Assembly: GCF_030817535.1 (NCBI RefSeq)
Contig: NZ_JAUSZL010000002.1
Span: 4,836,001-4,900,000, forward strand
Direction of reading: 5' to 3'
Source: Streptomyces sp. V3I8
GTDB taxonomy: Bacteria > Actinomycetota > Actinomycetes > Streptomycetales > Streptomycetaceae
DNA length: 64,000 nt
The notes under the pieces are model-generated. The model searched no databases, was not told the DNA's origin, and saw only the letters and a list, made by a program, of their open reading frames with translations. The position numbers and the translations under genes were made by a program. Numbering within the stretch: the stretch's first letter is position 1; every line of letters begins with the position of its first letter. Below are positions 18,678 to 27,779 of this stretch, piece after piece.

Positions 18678-19010
18678 ATGAGCATCACGCAGCAGTACCT
18701 ACTGGACACCTATCGCGCCCGGCGGCACGGGGACCCGACCCCGCCCGCCCCCGGCGCCCACGACTGGCAGGCCGTGCGCGAGCTGCGCGACCAGCGGCGG
18801 TTCCGCGCGGTCCTGGCCGGGCGGCTGGCACGCGGACGGACGAGGGCGGCCTGGGGCCGGCTGTTCGGCCGCCTGAGCCGCCCGGGCCGCCTCGACCGCC
18901 TCGGCCGCTTCAACCGGGGCGGCAGCCTCGACCGGGTCGGCCGGAGTCGCCGGGCGGGTGGCGGGGCCTGCCCGGGGATCAGTGGGGAACGCGCGCCACG
19001 AACTCCGTGA
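18678..19010 (+). CDS. Small Arg-rich protein, unknown
   Basis: 110 residues. The N-terminus MSITQQYLLDTYRARRHG and the segment HDWQAVRELRDQRRFRAVLAGRLARG look conserved and helical; the C-terminal half is a basic, repetitive stretch (RPGRLDRLGRFNRGG). No known domain. Divergent from the ArsR-like regulator, of which it may be a target. Its last 32 bp overlap the convergent PLP-lyase gene, so the exact C-terminus is the least certain part. Confidence 0.55.
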   Translation: MSITQQYLLDTYRARRHGDPTPPAPGAHDWQAVRELRDQRRFRAVLAGRLARGRTRAAWGRLFGRLSRPGRLDRLGRFNRGGSLDRVGRSRRAGGGACPGISGERAPRTP

Positions 19011-20148
19011 CCGCGGCCCGTACGTCGTCCGCGGTCCACTCCAGGCCCGGCTCGCCCACCGTGACCTCGGTGTACGACAGGCTCGGCCCGCCCCGTTCCC
19101 AGAGCTGCGGGAAGAGCGACACGCCCGTCTCCTCCGCCTGCAGCGTCCCCGCCTCGGCGAGGACGTCGGCCTCGTACGGCAGCCACACCTGGAACTGGTG
19201 CGTGTGCGGCTCCTCCGGGTGGACCCGGGCCCAGGGGAGCCCGGCCCCGGCGAACCCCTCGCGCAGCGCGGCGGCGACCACGCGCGCGTGGGCCACGTAC
19301 TGCGGCAGCCGGGGCAGTTCCCGCTCCAGGCCGATCAGCGCGGACAAGGCGGTGGGGAACTGCTGGAGGACCTGCCCGCCGTACCGGTGGCGCCAGGCCT
19401 TCGCCTCGCCGACCAGCGTCCTCGGGCCTGCGAGGGCGGCGCCGCCGAACCCGCCGAGCGACTTGTAGAAGGACACGTAGACGCTGTCCGCGAGAGCCGC
19501 GACCTCGTCCAGGGGGCGGCCGAAATGGGGGGCGCACTCCCACAACCGGGCCCCGTCGATGTGCACCACGGCGTCGCGTGCGCGGGCCGCGTCCGTGACG
19601 GCTACCAGTTCCTCCCAGGAGGGCAGGACGAAACCCGCCTCCCGCAGGGGCAGTTCGAGGAACAGCGTCCCGAAGGGCTCGTCCAGGTCGTGCACCTCCT
19701 CGGCGGAGGGCATCCGGAGCTCGCGCGTCGGGTGGACGGTCCGCAGGCCGCTCAGGGTACTGAGGGAGTGCCGTTCGTGGACCTCCGGGTGGGAGAGGGG
19801 GTGCATCGCCACCGTCGCGTTGCCCGTACGGCCCGCCCAGCAGCGCAGCGCGACCTGCTGGGCCATGGTGCCCGAGGGGAAGAAGGCGGCGGCCTCCTTG
19901 CCGAGCAGGCCCGCGACCCGCTCCTCCAGCGTCTCGACGATCCCGTTGCCGTACATGTCCACCGGCAGGTCGAGGTCGTACACGTCCGGCGCGCCGTCCG
20001 TCAGCCCGGTCAGCAGTTCACCGACCGTGGAGCGGAAACCGGGCCGCCACAGCGCCCGCCGGGCACCGCGCCAGGCGAGTCTGCGCCGCTCCCGCCGCTG
20101 CTCGGACGTCCGCTCCGTCACTTCCGGTCCCTGCGCCACATCGCTCAT
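18979..20148 (-). CDS. PLP-dependent beta-eliminating lyase / threonine-aldolase family
   Basis: 389 residues, fold-type I PLP enzyme. Motifs: [14 protein letters not shown] (cofactor-binding turn), [21 protein letters not shown] (Asp for the pyridine nitrogen) and the Schiff-base Lys in [10 protein letters not shown]. Closest to threonine aldolases, but the substrate cannot be fixed from sequence. ATG at 20148 (MSDVAQG); CATGAT lies seven bases upstream, possibly another leaderless start. No operon partners on its strand. Confidence 0.87.
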   Translation of the reverse strand: MSDVAQGPEVTERTSEQRRERRRLAWRGARRALWRPGFRSTVGELLTGLTDGAPDVYDLDLPVDMYGNGIVETLEERVAGLLGKEAAAFFPSGTMAQQVALRCWAGRTGNATVAMHPLSHPEVHERHSLSTLSGLRTVHPTRELRMPSAEEVHDLDEPFGTLFLELPLREAGFVLPSWEELVAVTDAARARDAVVHIDGARLWECAPHFGRPLDEVAALADSVYVSFYKSLGGFGGAALAGPRTLVGEAKAWRHRYGGQVLQQFPTALSALIGLERELPRLPQYVAHARVVAAALREGFAGAGLPWARVHPEEPHTHQFQVWLPYEADVLAEAGTLQAEETGVSLFPQLWERGGPSLSYTEVTVGEPGLEWTADDVRAAVTEFVARVPH

Positions 20149-20209
20149 GTCCCGGATCATGCAGGACGCCGCGGCGGGGGTCACGCGAATTCTCCGGGCC
20201 GTATTCCCC

Positions 20210-20275
20210 AGGCTGTGGAGGAGAACCCGTGGGCGGGAATCCGTGGACGCGACCTGTGGACAGGACCTGTGGACG
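20210..20275 (+). promoter_or_regulatory. Cluster of DnaA-box-like CTGTGGA motifs
   Basis: The 212-bp divergent region 20149–20360 carries four CTGTGGA/CCGTGGA motifs (around 20210, 20241, 20253 and 20264). TGTGGACAG is one mismatch from the complement of the streptomycete DnaA box TTGTCCACA. GTGGAC occurs three times within 29 bp. Confidence 0.35.
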
Positions 20276-20360
20276 GAAAAACGGCCTCGGACCGATCGCG
20301 TTAACATGACGAGAAATCGTCCGGTACCCCGAGCGGACTGGAACGGAAGGCCGCCGTCGA

Positions 20361-21326
20361 GTGAGTACATTCTCCCAGCCAGACCCCAGGGACCGCCCCG
20401 CGCGGCTCACCGTCGGCGTCGTCGGCGCCGGGCGCGTGGGCCCCGCCCTGGCCGCGTCGCTGCAGCTCGCCGGGCACCGCCCGGTGGCCGTGTCCGGGGT
20501 GTCCGACGCCTCCCGGCGCCGCGCCGCGCGGCTGCTGCCCGACGTGCCGCTGGTAACACCCGCGCAGGTCCTGGAGCGGGCCGACCTGGTGCTGCTGACG
20601 GTTCCCGACGACGCCCTGCCGGGACTGGTGGAGGGGCTGGCCGACACCGGTTCCGTCCGGCCCGGCCAGCTGCTCGTGCACACGTCCGGCCGGTACGGGG
20701 CGAAGATCCTCGACCCCGCCCTGCGCGCCGGAGCGCTGCCTCTGGCCCTGCACCCCGCCATGACGTTCAGCGGCACCCCCGTGGACGTGCAGCGGCTCGC
20801 CGGGTGCTCCTTCGGGATCACCGCCCCCGAGGAGCTGCGGCTGGCCGCCGAGGCGCTGGTCATCGAGATGGGCGGCGAGCCCGAGTGGATCGCCGAGGAG
20901 GCCCGTCCGCTGTACCACGCGGCCCTGGCGCTCGGCGCGAACCACCTGGTCACCCTGGTCGCCGAGGCCATGGAGCTGTTGCGCGCGGCCGGGGTCGACG
21001 CCCCGGACCGGATGCTGGGCCCGCTGCTGGGCGCCGCGCTGGACAACGCCCTCAGGTCGGGCGACGCCGCCCTCACCGGACCGGTGGCGCGCGGCGACGC
21101 GGGCACGGTCGCGGCGCACGTCACCGAGTTGCGCAAGCACGCGCCGCAGACCGTCGCCGGCTATCTGGCGATGGCCCGCGCGACCGCCGACCGGGCCCTC
21201 GCCCACGGCCTGCTCAAACCGGAACTCGCCGAGGACCTCCTGGGCGTACTCGCCGACGCGCCCGCACACCCGGGCGGCCCCGGCGCCTCCGGTCCCTCCG
21301 GCGGCCCCGAAGGAGACGTCCGATGA
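20361..21326 (+). CDS. Rossmann/DUF2520 oxidoreductase, likely ketopantoate reductase
   Basis: 321 residues. N-terminal NAD(P)-binding fold with [17 protein letters not shown] (about 18–34), middle segment LHPAMTFSG, and a C-terminal helical DUF2520 domain ([20 protein letters not shown]). It overlaps panC by ATGA, opening the pantothenate/NAD operon. DUF2520-type proteins (PanG) have been described as alternative ketopantoate reductases, which would supply pantoate to PanC. This substrate is inference from context. GTG start with GGAAGG upstream. Confidence 0.82.
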   Translation: MSTFSQPDPRDRPARLTVGVVGAGRVGPALAASLQLAGHRPVAVSGVSDASRRRAARLLPDVPLVTPAQVLERADLVLLTVPDDALPGLVEGLADTGSVRPGQLLVHTSGRYGAKILDPALRAGALPLALHPAMTFSGTPVDVQRLAGCSFGITAPEELRLAAEALVIEMGGEPEWIAEEARPLYHAALALGANHLVTLVAEAMELLRAAGVDAPDRMLGPLLGAALDNALRSGDAALTGPVARGDAGTVAAHVTELRKHAPQTVAGYLAMARATADRALAHGLLKPELAEDLLGVLADAPAHPGGPGASGPSGGPEGDVR

Positions 21327-22312
21327 CCATCGCCCTGCTGAGCACGGCCGACGAGCTGCACGCACGCGTCCGCGGGGGCCGCCGTGCCGTCGTCATGACG
21401 ATGGGCGCCCTGCACGAGGGCCACGCGACCCTGATCCGCACCGCCCGGAAGATCGCGGGCGACGGCGAGGTCGTCGTCACCGTCTTCGTGAACCCCCTCC
21501 AGTTCGGCGCGGGCGAGGACCTCGACCGCTACCCGCGCACCCTGGACGCCGACGTCAAGATCGCCGAGCAGGCCGGCGCGGACGCCGTGTTCGCCCCGGC
21601 CGTGGACGAGGTCTACCCGGGCGGCGAACCCCAGGTGCGCGTCAGCGCGGGGCCCATGGGGGAGCGTCTGGAGGGCGCGACCCGGCCCGGGCACTTCGAC
21701 GGCATGCTCACCGTCGTCGCCAAGCTGCTGCACCTCACCCGGCCCGACGTGGCGCTGTTCGGGCAGAAGGACGCCCAGCAGGTCGCCCTGGTCCGCCGCA
21801 TGGTGCGCGACCTGAACTTCGGTGTGGAGATCGTCGGCGTCCCGACGGTGCGCGAGGCGGACGGGCTGGCCCTGTCCAGCCGCAACCGCTACTTGTCGGC
21901 CGCCGAGCGCCGTACCGCGCTCGCCCTCTCCCAGGCCCTGTTCGCGGGCAGCGACCGGCACGCCGCCCAGGAGGCCCTGCGCGCGCGAGCCCGCGAAGTG
22001 CCCGCCACGCACGCGCGTGCCGAGGCCCTCAGCGCCATCGGCGAGTCCCGCGCCGCCGCCGACACGCACGCCGTCGCCAAGGCGGACCCCGGCGGCCCCG
22101 CCGCGGTCCGCGCCGCCGCCCGCCTGGTCCTCGACGACGCGGCCCGGCTCGGCCCGCCGCTCGTCCTGGACTACCTGGCGCTGGTCGATCCGTCCGACTT
22201 CACCGAGGTCCCGGACGACCACACCGGCGAGGCCGTCCTCGCCGTCGCCGCCCGGGTCGGGACGACCCGGCTGATCGACAACATTCCTCTGACCTTCGGA
22301 GCCGCCTCGTGA
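21323..22312 (+). CDS. panC: Pantothenate synthetase (pantoate–beta-alanine ligase)
   Basis: Joins pantoate and beta-alanine with ATP to make pantothenate. 329 residues, slightly longer than the usual ~285 because of an Ala/Arg-rich C-terminal segment. Motifs: TMGALHEGH (ATP HIGH-like), [25 protein letters not shown], and the KMSKS-like region [11 protein letters not shown]. Overlaps the DUF2520 gene by ATGA at its start and nadB by GTGA at its end, so it sits in a translationally coupled operon. Confidence 0.96.
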   Translation: MTIALLSTADELHARVRGGRRAVVMTMGALHEGHATLIRTARKIAGDGEVVVTVFVNPLQFGAGEDLDRYPRTLDADVKIAEQAGADAVFAPAVDEVYPGGEPQVRVSAGPMGERLEGATRPGHFDGMLTVVAKLLHLTRPDVALFGQKDAQQVALVRRMVRDLNFGVEIVGVPTVREADGLALSSRNRYLSAAERRTALALSQALFAGSDRHAAQEALRARAREVPATHARAEALSAIGESRAAADTHAVAKADPGGPAAVRAAARLVLDDAARLGPPLVLDYLALVDPSDFTEVPDDHTGEAVLAVAARVGTTRLIDNIPLTFGAAS

Positions 22313-24135
22313 CCAGCACAGGCATACGTCTGCACGCCCCCGCACCCGGCTGGTCGATCGACGCCGACGTCGTGGTCGTCGGCTCCGGGGTCGCCGGACT
22401 CACCGCCGCCCTGCGCTGCGAGGCCGCCGGCCTGCGGACGGTCGTCGTCACCAAGGCCCGCCTCGACGACGGCTCCACCCGCTGGGCCCAGGGCGGGATA
22501 GCCGCGGCGCTCGGCGAGGGCGACACCCCCGGGCAGCACCTCGACGACACCCTGGTGGCGGGCGTCGGCCTGTGCGACGAGAACGCCGTGCGCATCCTCG
22601 TCACCGAGGGCCCCGACGCCGTACGCCGCCTCATCGAGACCGGCGCCCACTTCGACGAGTCCGAGGCGGGCGACCTGGAGCTGACCCGCGAGGGCGGCCA
22701 CCACCGCCGCCGCATCGCCCACGCGGGCGGCGACGCGACCGGCGCCGAGATCTCCCGGGCCCTCGTCGAGGCGGTCCGCGCGCGTGGCATGCGCACGGTC
22801 GAGAACGCGCTCGTCCTGGACCTCCTCACGGACGCCGACGGACACACGGCCGGCGTGACCCTGCACGTCATGGGGGAGGGCCAGCACGACGGCGTGGGAG
22901 CCGTCCACGCGCCCGCCGTGGTCCTCGCGACCGGCGGCATGGGCCAGGTCTTCTCGGCGACCACCAACCCGTCGGTGTCCACCGGCGACGGCGTCGCCCT
23001 CGCCCTGCGCGCCGGGGCCGAGGTCAGCGACCTGGAGTTCGTGCAGTTCCACCCGACCGTGCTGTTCCTGGGCCCGGACGCCGAGGGCCAGCAGCCCCTG
23101 GTGTCCGAGGCGGTGCGCGGCGAGGGCGCCCACCTGGTGGACGCGGCCGGCGAGCGCTTCATGGTCGGGCAGCACGAGCTGGCCGAGCTGGCGCCCCGGG
23201 ACATCGTCGCCAAGGGCATCACGCGGCGCATGCAGGAGCAGGACGCCGAGCACATGTACCTGGACGCCCGGCACTTCGGCGCGCACATGTGGGAGCACCG
23301 GTTCCCGACGATCCTGGCCGCCTGCCGGGCCCACGGCATCGACCCGGTCACCGAGCCGATCCCGGTCGCCCCGGCCGCCCACTACGCCTCCGGCGGCGTC
23401 CGCACCGACTCCCGGGGCCGTACCACCGTCCCCGGCCTGTACGCGTGCGGCGAGGTCGCCTGCACCGGCGTCCACGGCGCCAACCGGCTCGCCTCCAACT
23501 CCCTCCTGGAGGGCCTCGTCTACGCCGAGCGCATCGCGGCGGACATCGCGGACCGCCACGAGGACGGCCGCCGCGAGAACGGCCGCCACGAGGACGGCCG
23601 CCACGAGGACAGCGGTCACGGCGGCGACGGCCACGGGGAGAGCGGCTCACGCGCGCGTGTGCCCTCGCCGGGCGGGCGGCCGGAGAAGCCCGCCCACCCG
23701 CTGCTCGCCGCCGAGGCACGGTTCGCGATCCAGCGGATCATGACGGACGGCGCCGGCGTGCTGCGCTCGGCGGTCTCCCTGGAGACCGCCGCCGACCGCC
23801 TGCAGCGGCTGCACGCCGACGCCCGGGACACCCTCGACGCGCACGGCAAGACCGCCGAGCCCGGCGTCGACACCTGGGAGGCGACCAACCTCCTGTGCGT
23901 GGCCCGTGTCCTCGTCACCGCCGCCCGCCTCCGTGAGGAGACCCGCGGCTGCCACTGGCGCGAGGACCGGGGCGAACGGGACGACGACACCTGGCGCCGC
24001 CACATCGTCGTACGGCTCAATCCGGACCGCACGCTCGCGGTACACACCACCGACACCCCAGAATTCCCCCCGACACTCCCTCGCGCTCGCGACTCCGTTC
24101 GAGCCACCCCCACGCCCAGTCCCCAGGAGCAGTGA
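22309..24135 (+). CDS. nadB: L-aspartate oxidase
   Basis: FAD enzyme oxidising L-aspartate to iminoaspartate, the first step of de novo NAD synthesis. 608 residues, about 60 more than usual. FAD motif [28 protein letters not shown]-like [41 protein letters not shown]; helical C-terminal domain. The extra length is partly a His/Asp/Glu/Arg-rich repeat (residues ~415–445) between the flavin part and the C-terminal domain. GTG start overlaps panC; its stop overlaps nadC. The partner nadA (quinolinate synthase) is not in this window. Confidence 0.96.
   Translation: MTSTGIRLHAPAPGWSIDADVVVVGSGVAGLTAALRCEAAGLRTVVVTKARLDDGSTRWAQGGIAAALGEGDTPGQHLDDTLVAGVGLCDENAVRILVTEGPDAVRRLIETGAHFDESEAGDLELTREGGHHRRRIAHAGGDATGAEISRALVEAVRARGMRTVENALVLDLLTDADGHTAGVTLHVMGEGQHDGVGAVHAPAVVLATGGMGQVFSATTNPSVSTGDGVALALRAGAEVSDLEFVQFHPTVLFLGPDAEGQQPLVSEAVRGEGAHLVDAAGERFMVGQHELAELAPRDIVAKGITRRMQEQDAEHMYLDARHFGAHMWEHRFPTILAACRAHGIDPVTEPIPVAPAAHYASGGVRTDSRGRTTVPGLYACGEVACTGVHGANRLASNSLLEGLVYAERIAADIADRHEDGRRENGRHEDGRHEDSGHGGDGHGESGSRARVPSPGGRPEKPAHPLLAAEARFAIQRIMTDGAGVLRSAVSLETAADRLQRLHADARDTLDAHGKTAEPGVDTWEATNLLCVARVLVTAARLREETRGCHWREDRGERDDDTWRRHIVVRLNPDRTLAVHTTDTPEFPPTLPRARDSVRATPTPSPQEQ
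23551..23640 (+). repeat. 15-bp in-frame repeat in nadB (RHEDG pentads)
   Basis: Four copies of a 15-bp unit (CGCCACGAGGACGGC type) followed by a diverged His/Gly-rich stretch; encodes [20 protein letters not shown]. Confidence 0.8.
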
Positions 24136-25157
24136 CAGAAGTGAGCACCCCCGACCTTCCCCTCCTCGACGGCGGTGGCTGCGGCGACGGCTGCGGCTGC
24201 GGCGAGTACGGCCTCGACGCCGCCGAGCACGCCCAGTACGCCGAGTGCGGGCTCGACCCCGACCTCGCGCGGCTCCTCACCGACGCCGGCCTCGACCCCG
24301 TCGAGGTCGAGGACATCGCGCACCTGGCCATCGAGGAGGACCTCGACCACGGCGTGGACGTGACCACGGTCGCGACCATCCCCGAGGAGGCCGTCTCCAC
24401 CGCCGACTTCACCGCCCGCGAGGCCGGCGTCGTGGCGGGCCTGCGGATCGCCGAGGCGGTCGTCTCCGTGGTCTGCACCGACGAGTTCGAGGTCGAGCGG
24501 CACGTCGAGGACGGCGACCGCGTCGTGGCCGGGCAGCGGCTCCTGAGCGTCACGACCCGCACCCGCGACCTGCTGACGGCCGAGCGCAGCGCGCTGAACC
24601 TGCTGTGCCGCCTGTCCGGCATCGCGACGCTCACGCGCGCGTGGACGGACGTCCTGGAGGGCTCCGGCGCGCGCGTGCGCGACACCCGCAAGACGACGCC
24701 AGGACTGCGCTCCCTGGAGAAGTTCGCGGTCCGTACGGGCGGCGGCGTCAACCACCGCATGTCGCTCTCGGACGCGGCCCTCGTCAAGGACAACCACGTG
24801 ATCGCCGCCGGCGGCGTCGCCCAGGCCTTCGCGGCCGTCCGGGAGACCTTCCCCGACGTGCCGATCGAGGTCGAGGTCGACACCCTGGACCAGCTGCGCG
24901 AGGTCCTGGACGCGGGCGCCGACCTGATCCTGCTGGACAACTTCACGCCCGGCGAGTGCGAGGAGGCCGTGGCGCTGGTGGGCGGCCGCGCGCTCCTGGA
25001 GGCCTCGGGCCGCCTCACCCTGAGCACCGCGGCGACGTACGCCGCGACCGGCGTCGACTTCCTCGCGGTGGGCGCCCTCACCCACTCCGCGCCCATCCTG
25101 GACATCGGCCTCGACCTGCGCGACGCCCCCGGGGCGCCGCTGAGCGAGGCTGAGTAG
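24132..25157 (+). CDS. nadC: Nicotinate-nucleotide pyrophosphorylase (carboxylating)
   Basis: Converts quinolinate and PRPP to nicotinate mononucleotide. 341 residues, about 50 longer than usual because of an N-terminal extension containing a cysteine cluster (C17, C21, C23 in GCGDGCGCG). Core motifs: EDLDHGVDVTT, RDTRKTTPGLR, HRMSLSDAALVKDNH, LLDNF. GTG at 24132 overlaps the nadB stop; an in-frame GTG at 24141 is an alternative. Confidence 0.95.
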   Translation: MTEVSTPDLPLLDGGGCGDGCGCGEYGLDAAEHAQYAECGLDPDLARLLTDAGLDPVEVEDIAHLAIEEDLDHGVDVTTVATIPEEAVSTADFTAREAGVVAGLRIAEAVVSVVCTDEFEVERHVEDGDRVVAGQRLLSVTTRTRDLLTAERSALNLLCRLSGIATLTRAWTDVLEGSGARVRDTRKTTPGLRSLEKFAVRTGGGVNHRMSLSDAALVKDNHVIAAGGVAQAFAAVRETFPDVPIEVEVDTLDQLREVLDAGADLILLDNFTPGECEEAVALVGGRALLEASGRLTLSTAATYAATGVDFLAVGALTHSAPILDIGLDLRDAPGAPLSEAE

Positions 25158-25159
25158 GC

Positions 25160-25957
25160 ATGCTGCTCACGATCGACGTCGGCAACACGCACACCGTCCT
25201 CGGGCTCTTCGACGGCGAGGACATCGTCGAGCACTGGCGCATCTCCACGGACGCGCGCCGCACCGCGGACGAGCTGGCCGTGCTCCTGCAGGGCCTGATG
25301 GGCATGCACCCGCTCCTCGGGGACGAGCTGGGCGACGGCATCGACGGCATCGCGATCTGCTCGACCGTGCCCTCGGTCCTGCACGAGCTGCGCGAGGTGA
25401 CCCGCCGCTACTACGGCGACGTGCCCGCCGTCCTCGTCGAGCCGGGCATCAAGACGGGCGTCCCGATCCTGATGGACAACCCCAAGGAGGTCGGCGCCGA
25501 CCGCATCATCAACGCGGTCGCGGCGGTCGAGCTCTACGGCGGACCGGCCATCGTCGTCGACTTCGGCACGGCGACGACCTTCGACGCGGTCTCCGCGCGC
25601 GGGGAGTACGCCGGCGGCGTCATCGCGCCCGGCATCGAGATCTCCGTCGAGGCGCTGGGCGTCAAGGGCGCCCAGCTCCGCAAGATCGAGATCGCCCGGC
25701 CGCGCACGGTCATCGGCAAGAACACCGTCGAGGCCATGCAGTCCGGCATCGTCTACGGCTTCGCGGGGCAGGTCGACGGCGTCGTCAACCGCATGGCCCG
25801 GGAACTCGCCGAGGACCCGGACGACGTCACCGTCATCGCGACGGGCGGGCTGGCCCCGATGGTGCTCGGCGAGGCCTCGGTGATCGACGAGCACGAGCCC
25901 TGGCTCACCCTCATCGGCCTGCGCCTCGTCTACGAGCGCAACGTCTCCCGCACCTGA
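25160..25957 (+). CDS. coaX: Type III pantothenate kinase
   Basis: Phosphorylates pantothenate, the first committed step to CoA. 265 residues, ASKHA fold: phosphate loop LTIDVGNTHTVLGLF, GADRIINAVAA, and the acidic VVDFGTATTFDAV site. It starts 2 bp after nadC, closing the operon that makes and activates pantothenate together with NAD. Unlike CoaA, CoaX enzymes are not feedback-inhibited by CoA. Confidence 0.95.
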   Translation: MLLTIDVGNTHTVLGLFDGEDIVEHWRISTDARRTADELAVLLQGLMGMHPLLGDELGDGIDGIAICSTVPSVLHELREVTRRYYGDVPAVLVEPGIKTGVPILMDNPKEVGADRIINAVAAVELYGGPAIVVDFGTATTFDAVSARGEYAGGVIAPGIEISVEALGVKGAQLRKIEIARPRTVIGKNTVEAMQSGIVYGFAGQVDGVVNRMARELAEDPDDVTVIATGGLAPMVLGEASVIDEHEPWLTLIGLRLVYERNVSRT

Positions 25958-25993
25958 CGGAACCGAGCGGAGCCGCCCCGACCGGCGGCTCCG

Positions 25994-26515
25994 CGACGGA
26001 CCCGCGCCCCGGGGACGACCGCCCCCGCCTGACGGCTGCCGTGACTCGACGATCGTCTTCGCCCGAGGGCCGCCGCGACTCGACGGACCTGCGCACCGGG
26101 ACGGCCGCCTTCGCCTGACGGCTGCCGTGACTCGACGATCGGCTTCGTCCGAGGGCTGCCGCGACTCGACGGACCCGCGCCCCGGGACGGCCGCCTCCGC
26201 CTGACGGCTGCCGTGACTCGACGACGGCCTTCGCCCGAGGGCTGCCGCGACTCGACGGACCTGCGCACCGGGACGGCCGCCTTCGCCTGACGGCCGCCGC
26301 GACTCGACGACCGTCTTCGCCTGACGGCCGCCGCGACTCGACGACCGTCTTCGCCTGACGGCCGCCGCGACTCGACGACCGTCTTCGCCTGACGGCCGCC
26401 GCGACTCGACGACCGTCTTCGCCTGACGGCTGCCGTGACTCGACGACCGCCCCGCCTGACGGCCGCCTCCGCACTACGGCCGCCTCCGCTCGACGGCCGC
26501 CGCCGCTCGACGGCG
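25994..26515. repeat. Two-tier tandem repeat array (34-bp and 86-bp units)
   Basis: This fills most of the 686-bp gap between coaX and the next gene. The anchor GACTCGACG recurs at 26043, 26077, 26129, 26163, 26215, 26249, 26301, 26335, 26369, 26403 and 26437. Spacing alternates 34 and 52 bp for three 86-bp super-units, then becomes a strict 34 bp for four monomers, with diverged copies at both ends. Monomers of the second type contain CCGTC-TTCGCCT-GACGG, a 5-bp hairpin. Because 34 is not a multiple of 3, all reading frames stay open on the minus strand; the Arg-rich frames there are artefacts. Function unknown. Confidence 0.85.
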
Positions 26516-26630
26516 GCCCCGCCTGCGGGTCGTCCCGCCCGGCGGCCGTCTCCGCCCGAGGCGCGCGGCCACCCGGAGGGCGTGGCCACGCCGCACGGCA
26601 GCGATCCGCGGATTTTGTCTGATTAGCGCG

Positions 26631-26636
26631 TATGGT
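26631..26636 (+). promoter_or_regulatory. -10 box of leaderless promoter
   Basis: TATGGT, seven bases before the ATG at 26644. Confidence 0.45.
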
Positions 26637-26643
26637 CGCGATC

Positions 26644-27336
26644 ATGCCCACGCCTTACGGATCCCGCGGCGGTCTGGCGTTCGGTGCGGAGGAGCTGCGT
26701 GTGCTCCGACGCGCCCTCGCCCTCGCCCTGCACCCCTCCCCCGCCTCGGCCCAGGACGTCCAGGACTGCCTCCGCCTCGCGGAGACCGTCGATGAGGCGG
26801 CCCGCGAGGGCGCCCGGCTGCGCGCCTTCCTGCTGGCCGACCTCGCCCGGTACCGCGCCGCCCTGCCGGGCACGGCCGCCGGTTTCCTGACGCTCCTGGA
26901 GGAAGCCGTCCGGGCCGGCTACCACCCGGTCCCCGACGACCTGGACGCGCTGCGCGCCCTGCGCGGCAACCCCGTCGCGGCCGCCCTCCTCGACCGCTGC
27001 CGCACGCCCGCGGAACAGGACGTGCGCAGGCGCCCGGCCCACCGCCCGGTCTCCGTCCCGCGCACCCGCGCCCGTACGCGGCTGACCGCGCTCCCCGGCG
27101 GCCTCGCGGCGGCGGCCCCGCCCGCGCGGGCGGCGCGGTGGGCCGGGGTGGCGACGGCCACCACCGGGGACCCCGGCGGGAAGCCGGTGGAGGAGCCCGC
27201 TGCCGATCCGGCCTCCAGCCCGGGGCCGCGGTCCCCGAACAGGAACCGCCCCGTTCCGACCCCGGGCGAGGTCTTCCCGAGGCGCAGACCGGCCACCCCG
27301 CCGGCGAACCCGTCCCAACGGCTGGCCGCCGTCTAG
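26644..27336 (+). CDS. Conserved streptomycete protein of unknown function
   Basis: 230 residues. The N-terminal ~125 residues are helical (FGAEELRVLRRALALALHPSP, VQDCLRLAETVDEAAREGARLRAFLLADLARYRAALPG); the remainder is Pro/Arg/Ala-rich and probably disordered. No known domain. ATG at 26644 is chosen: TATGGT (26631–26636) lies seven bases upstream and there is no Shine–Dalgarno sequence. It stands alone between the repeat array and a small membrane protein. Confidence 0.75.
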   Translation: MPTPYGSRGGLAFGAEELRVLRRALALALHPSPASAQDVQDCLRLAETVDEAAREGARLRAFLLADLARYRAALPGTAAGFLTLLEEAVRAGYHPVPDDLDALRALRGNPVAAALLDRCRTPAEQDVRRRPAHRPVSVPRTRARTRLTALPGGLAAAAPPARAARWAGVATATTGDPGGKPVEEPAADPASSPGPRSPNRNRPVPTPGEVFPRRRPATPPANPSQRLAAV

Positions 27337-27401
27337 CGGGCCCGCGGGAAGCCGCCGGGGACACTCGCGACCCCGAGCCGTACGGAGCCCGTCGCCGTGG
27401 C

Positions 27402-27407
27402 TACTCT
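27402..27407 (+). promoter_or_regulatory. -10 box of leaderless promoter
   Basis: TACTCT, seven bases before the ATG at 27415. The same twelve bases (TACTCTGGACGG) recur upstream of the Cys-rich gene at 54553. Confidence 0.45.
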
Positions 27408-27414
27408 GGACGGC

Positions 27415-27594
27415 ATGGACTACGTCTCCGCGCTCGTGCCCCCGGTCGTGATGGCCGTGTTCTTCATCGGTCTGATCGTGACGATCGTGAAGACCCAGGG
27501 CGGCGCCAACAAGGCCAAGGAGGACGCGGTGGTCGACGCGGTCCTCGCGAACGCCGAACACACCCGGCAGACCCCCCGCGACACCGACGCCTGA
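27415..27594 (+). CDS. Small single-pass membrane protein
   Basis: 59 residues: one membrane helix (about 5–25, VSALVPPVVMAVFFIGLIVTI) and a charged Ala/Lys/Glu tail (KTQGGANKAKEDAVVDAVL). Function unknown. ATG at 27415 is preferred over an upstream GTG at 27397 because TACTCT (27402–27407) ends seven bases before it. A strong terminator follows. Confidence 0.8.
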   Translation: MDYVSALVPPVVMAVFFIGLIVTIVKTQGGANKAKEDAVVDAVLANAEHTRQTPRDTDA

Positions 27595-27669
27595 GTTCCG
27601 CCCACGGCACAGCACGGCGCAACGCGACGCAACACAGCACGGCGCAACACAGCACAGCAAGCACGGCAC

Positions 27670-27710
27670 GGCGTACGGCTCATCGTTTTCTCGAGCCGTA
27701 CGCCCTTTTT
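27670..27710 (+). terminator. Rho-independent terminator with T-tract
   Basis: Perfect 12-bp stem (GGCGTACGGCTC) with an 11-nt loop followed by CTTTTT, unusual for Streptomyces in having a real T-tract. Before it, 27606–27668 is a run of imperfect CACAGCACGGCGCAA repeats with no coding signal. Confidence 0.9.
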
Positions 27711-27779
27711 GTTGCCGTTTGTCGCGCACTGCCACGTCCGCCGCGCGATCGGAGACATCTCCCCCTATTGTTCTGAGCT

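Noticed and set aside
26043..26470. CRISPR array
   Set aside because: Repeats are directly contiguous or alternate with a homologous longer unit; there are no unique spacers and no cas genes.
25911..26651. Two long Arg-rich minus-strand open frames over the 34-bp array
   Set aside because: Products of a GC-rich repeat whose period is not a codon multiple; frames are open by composition, with no ribosome site and no natural amino-acid use.
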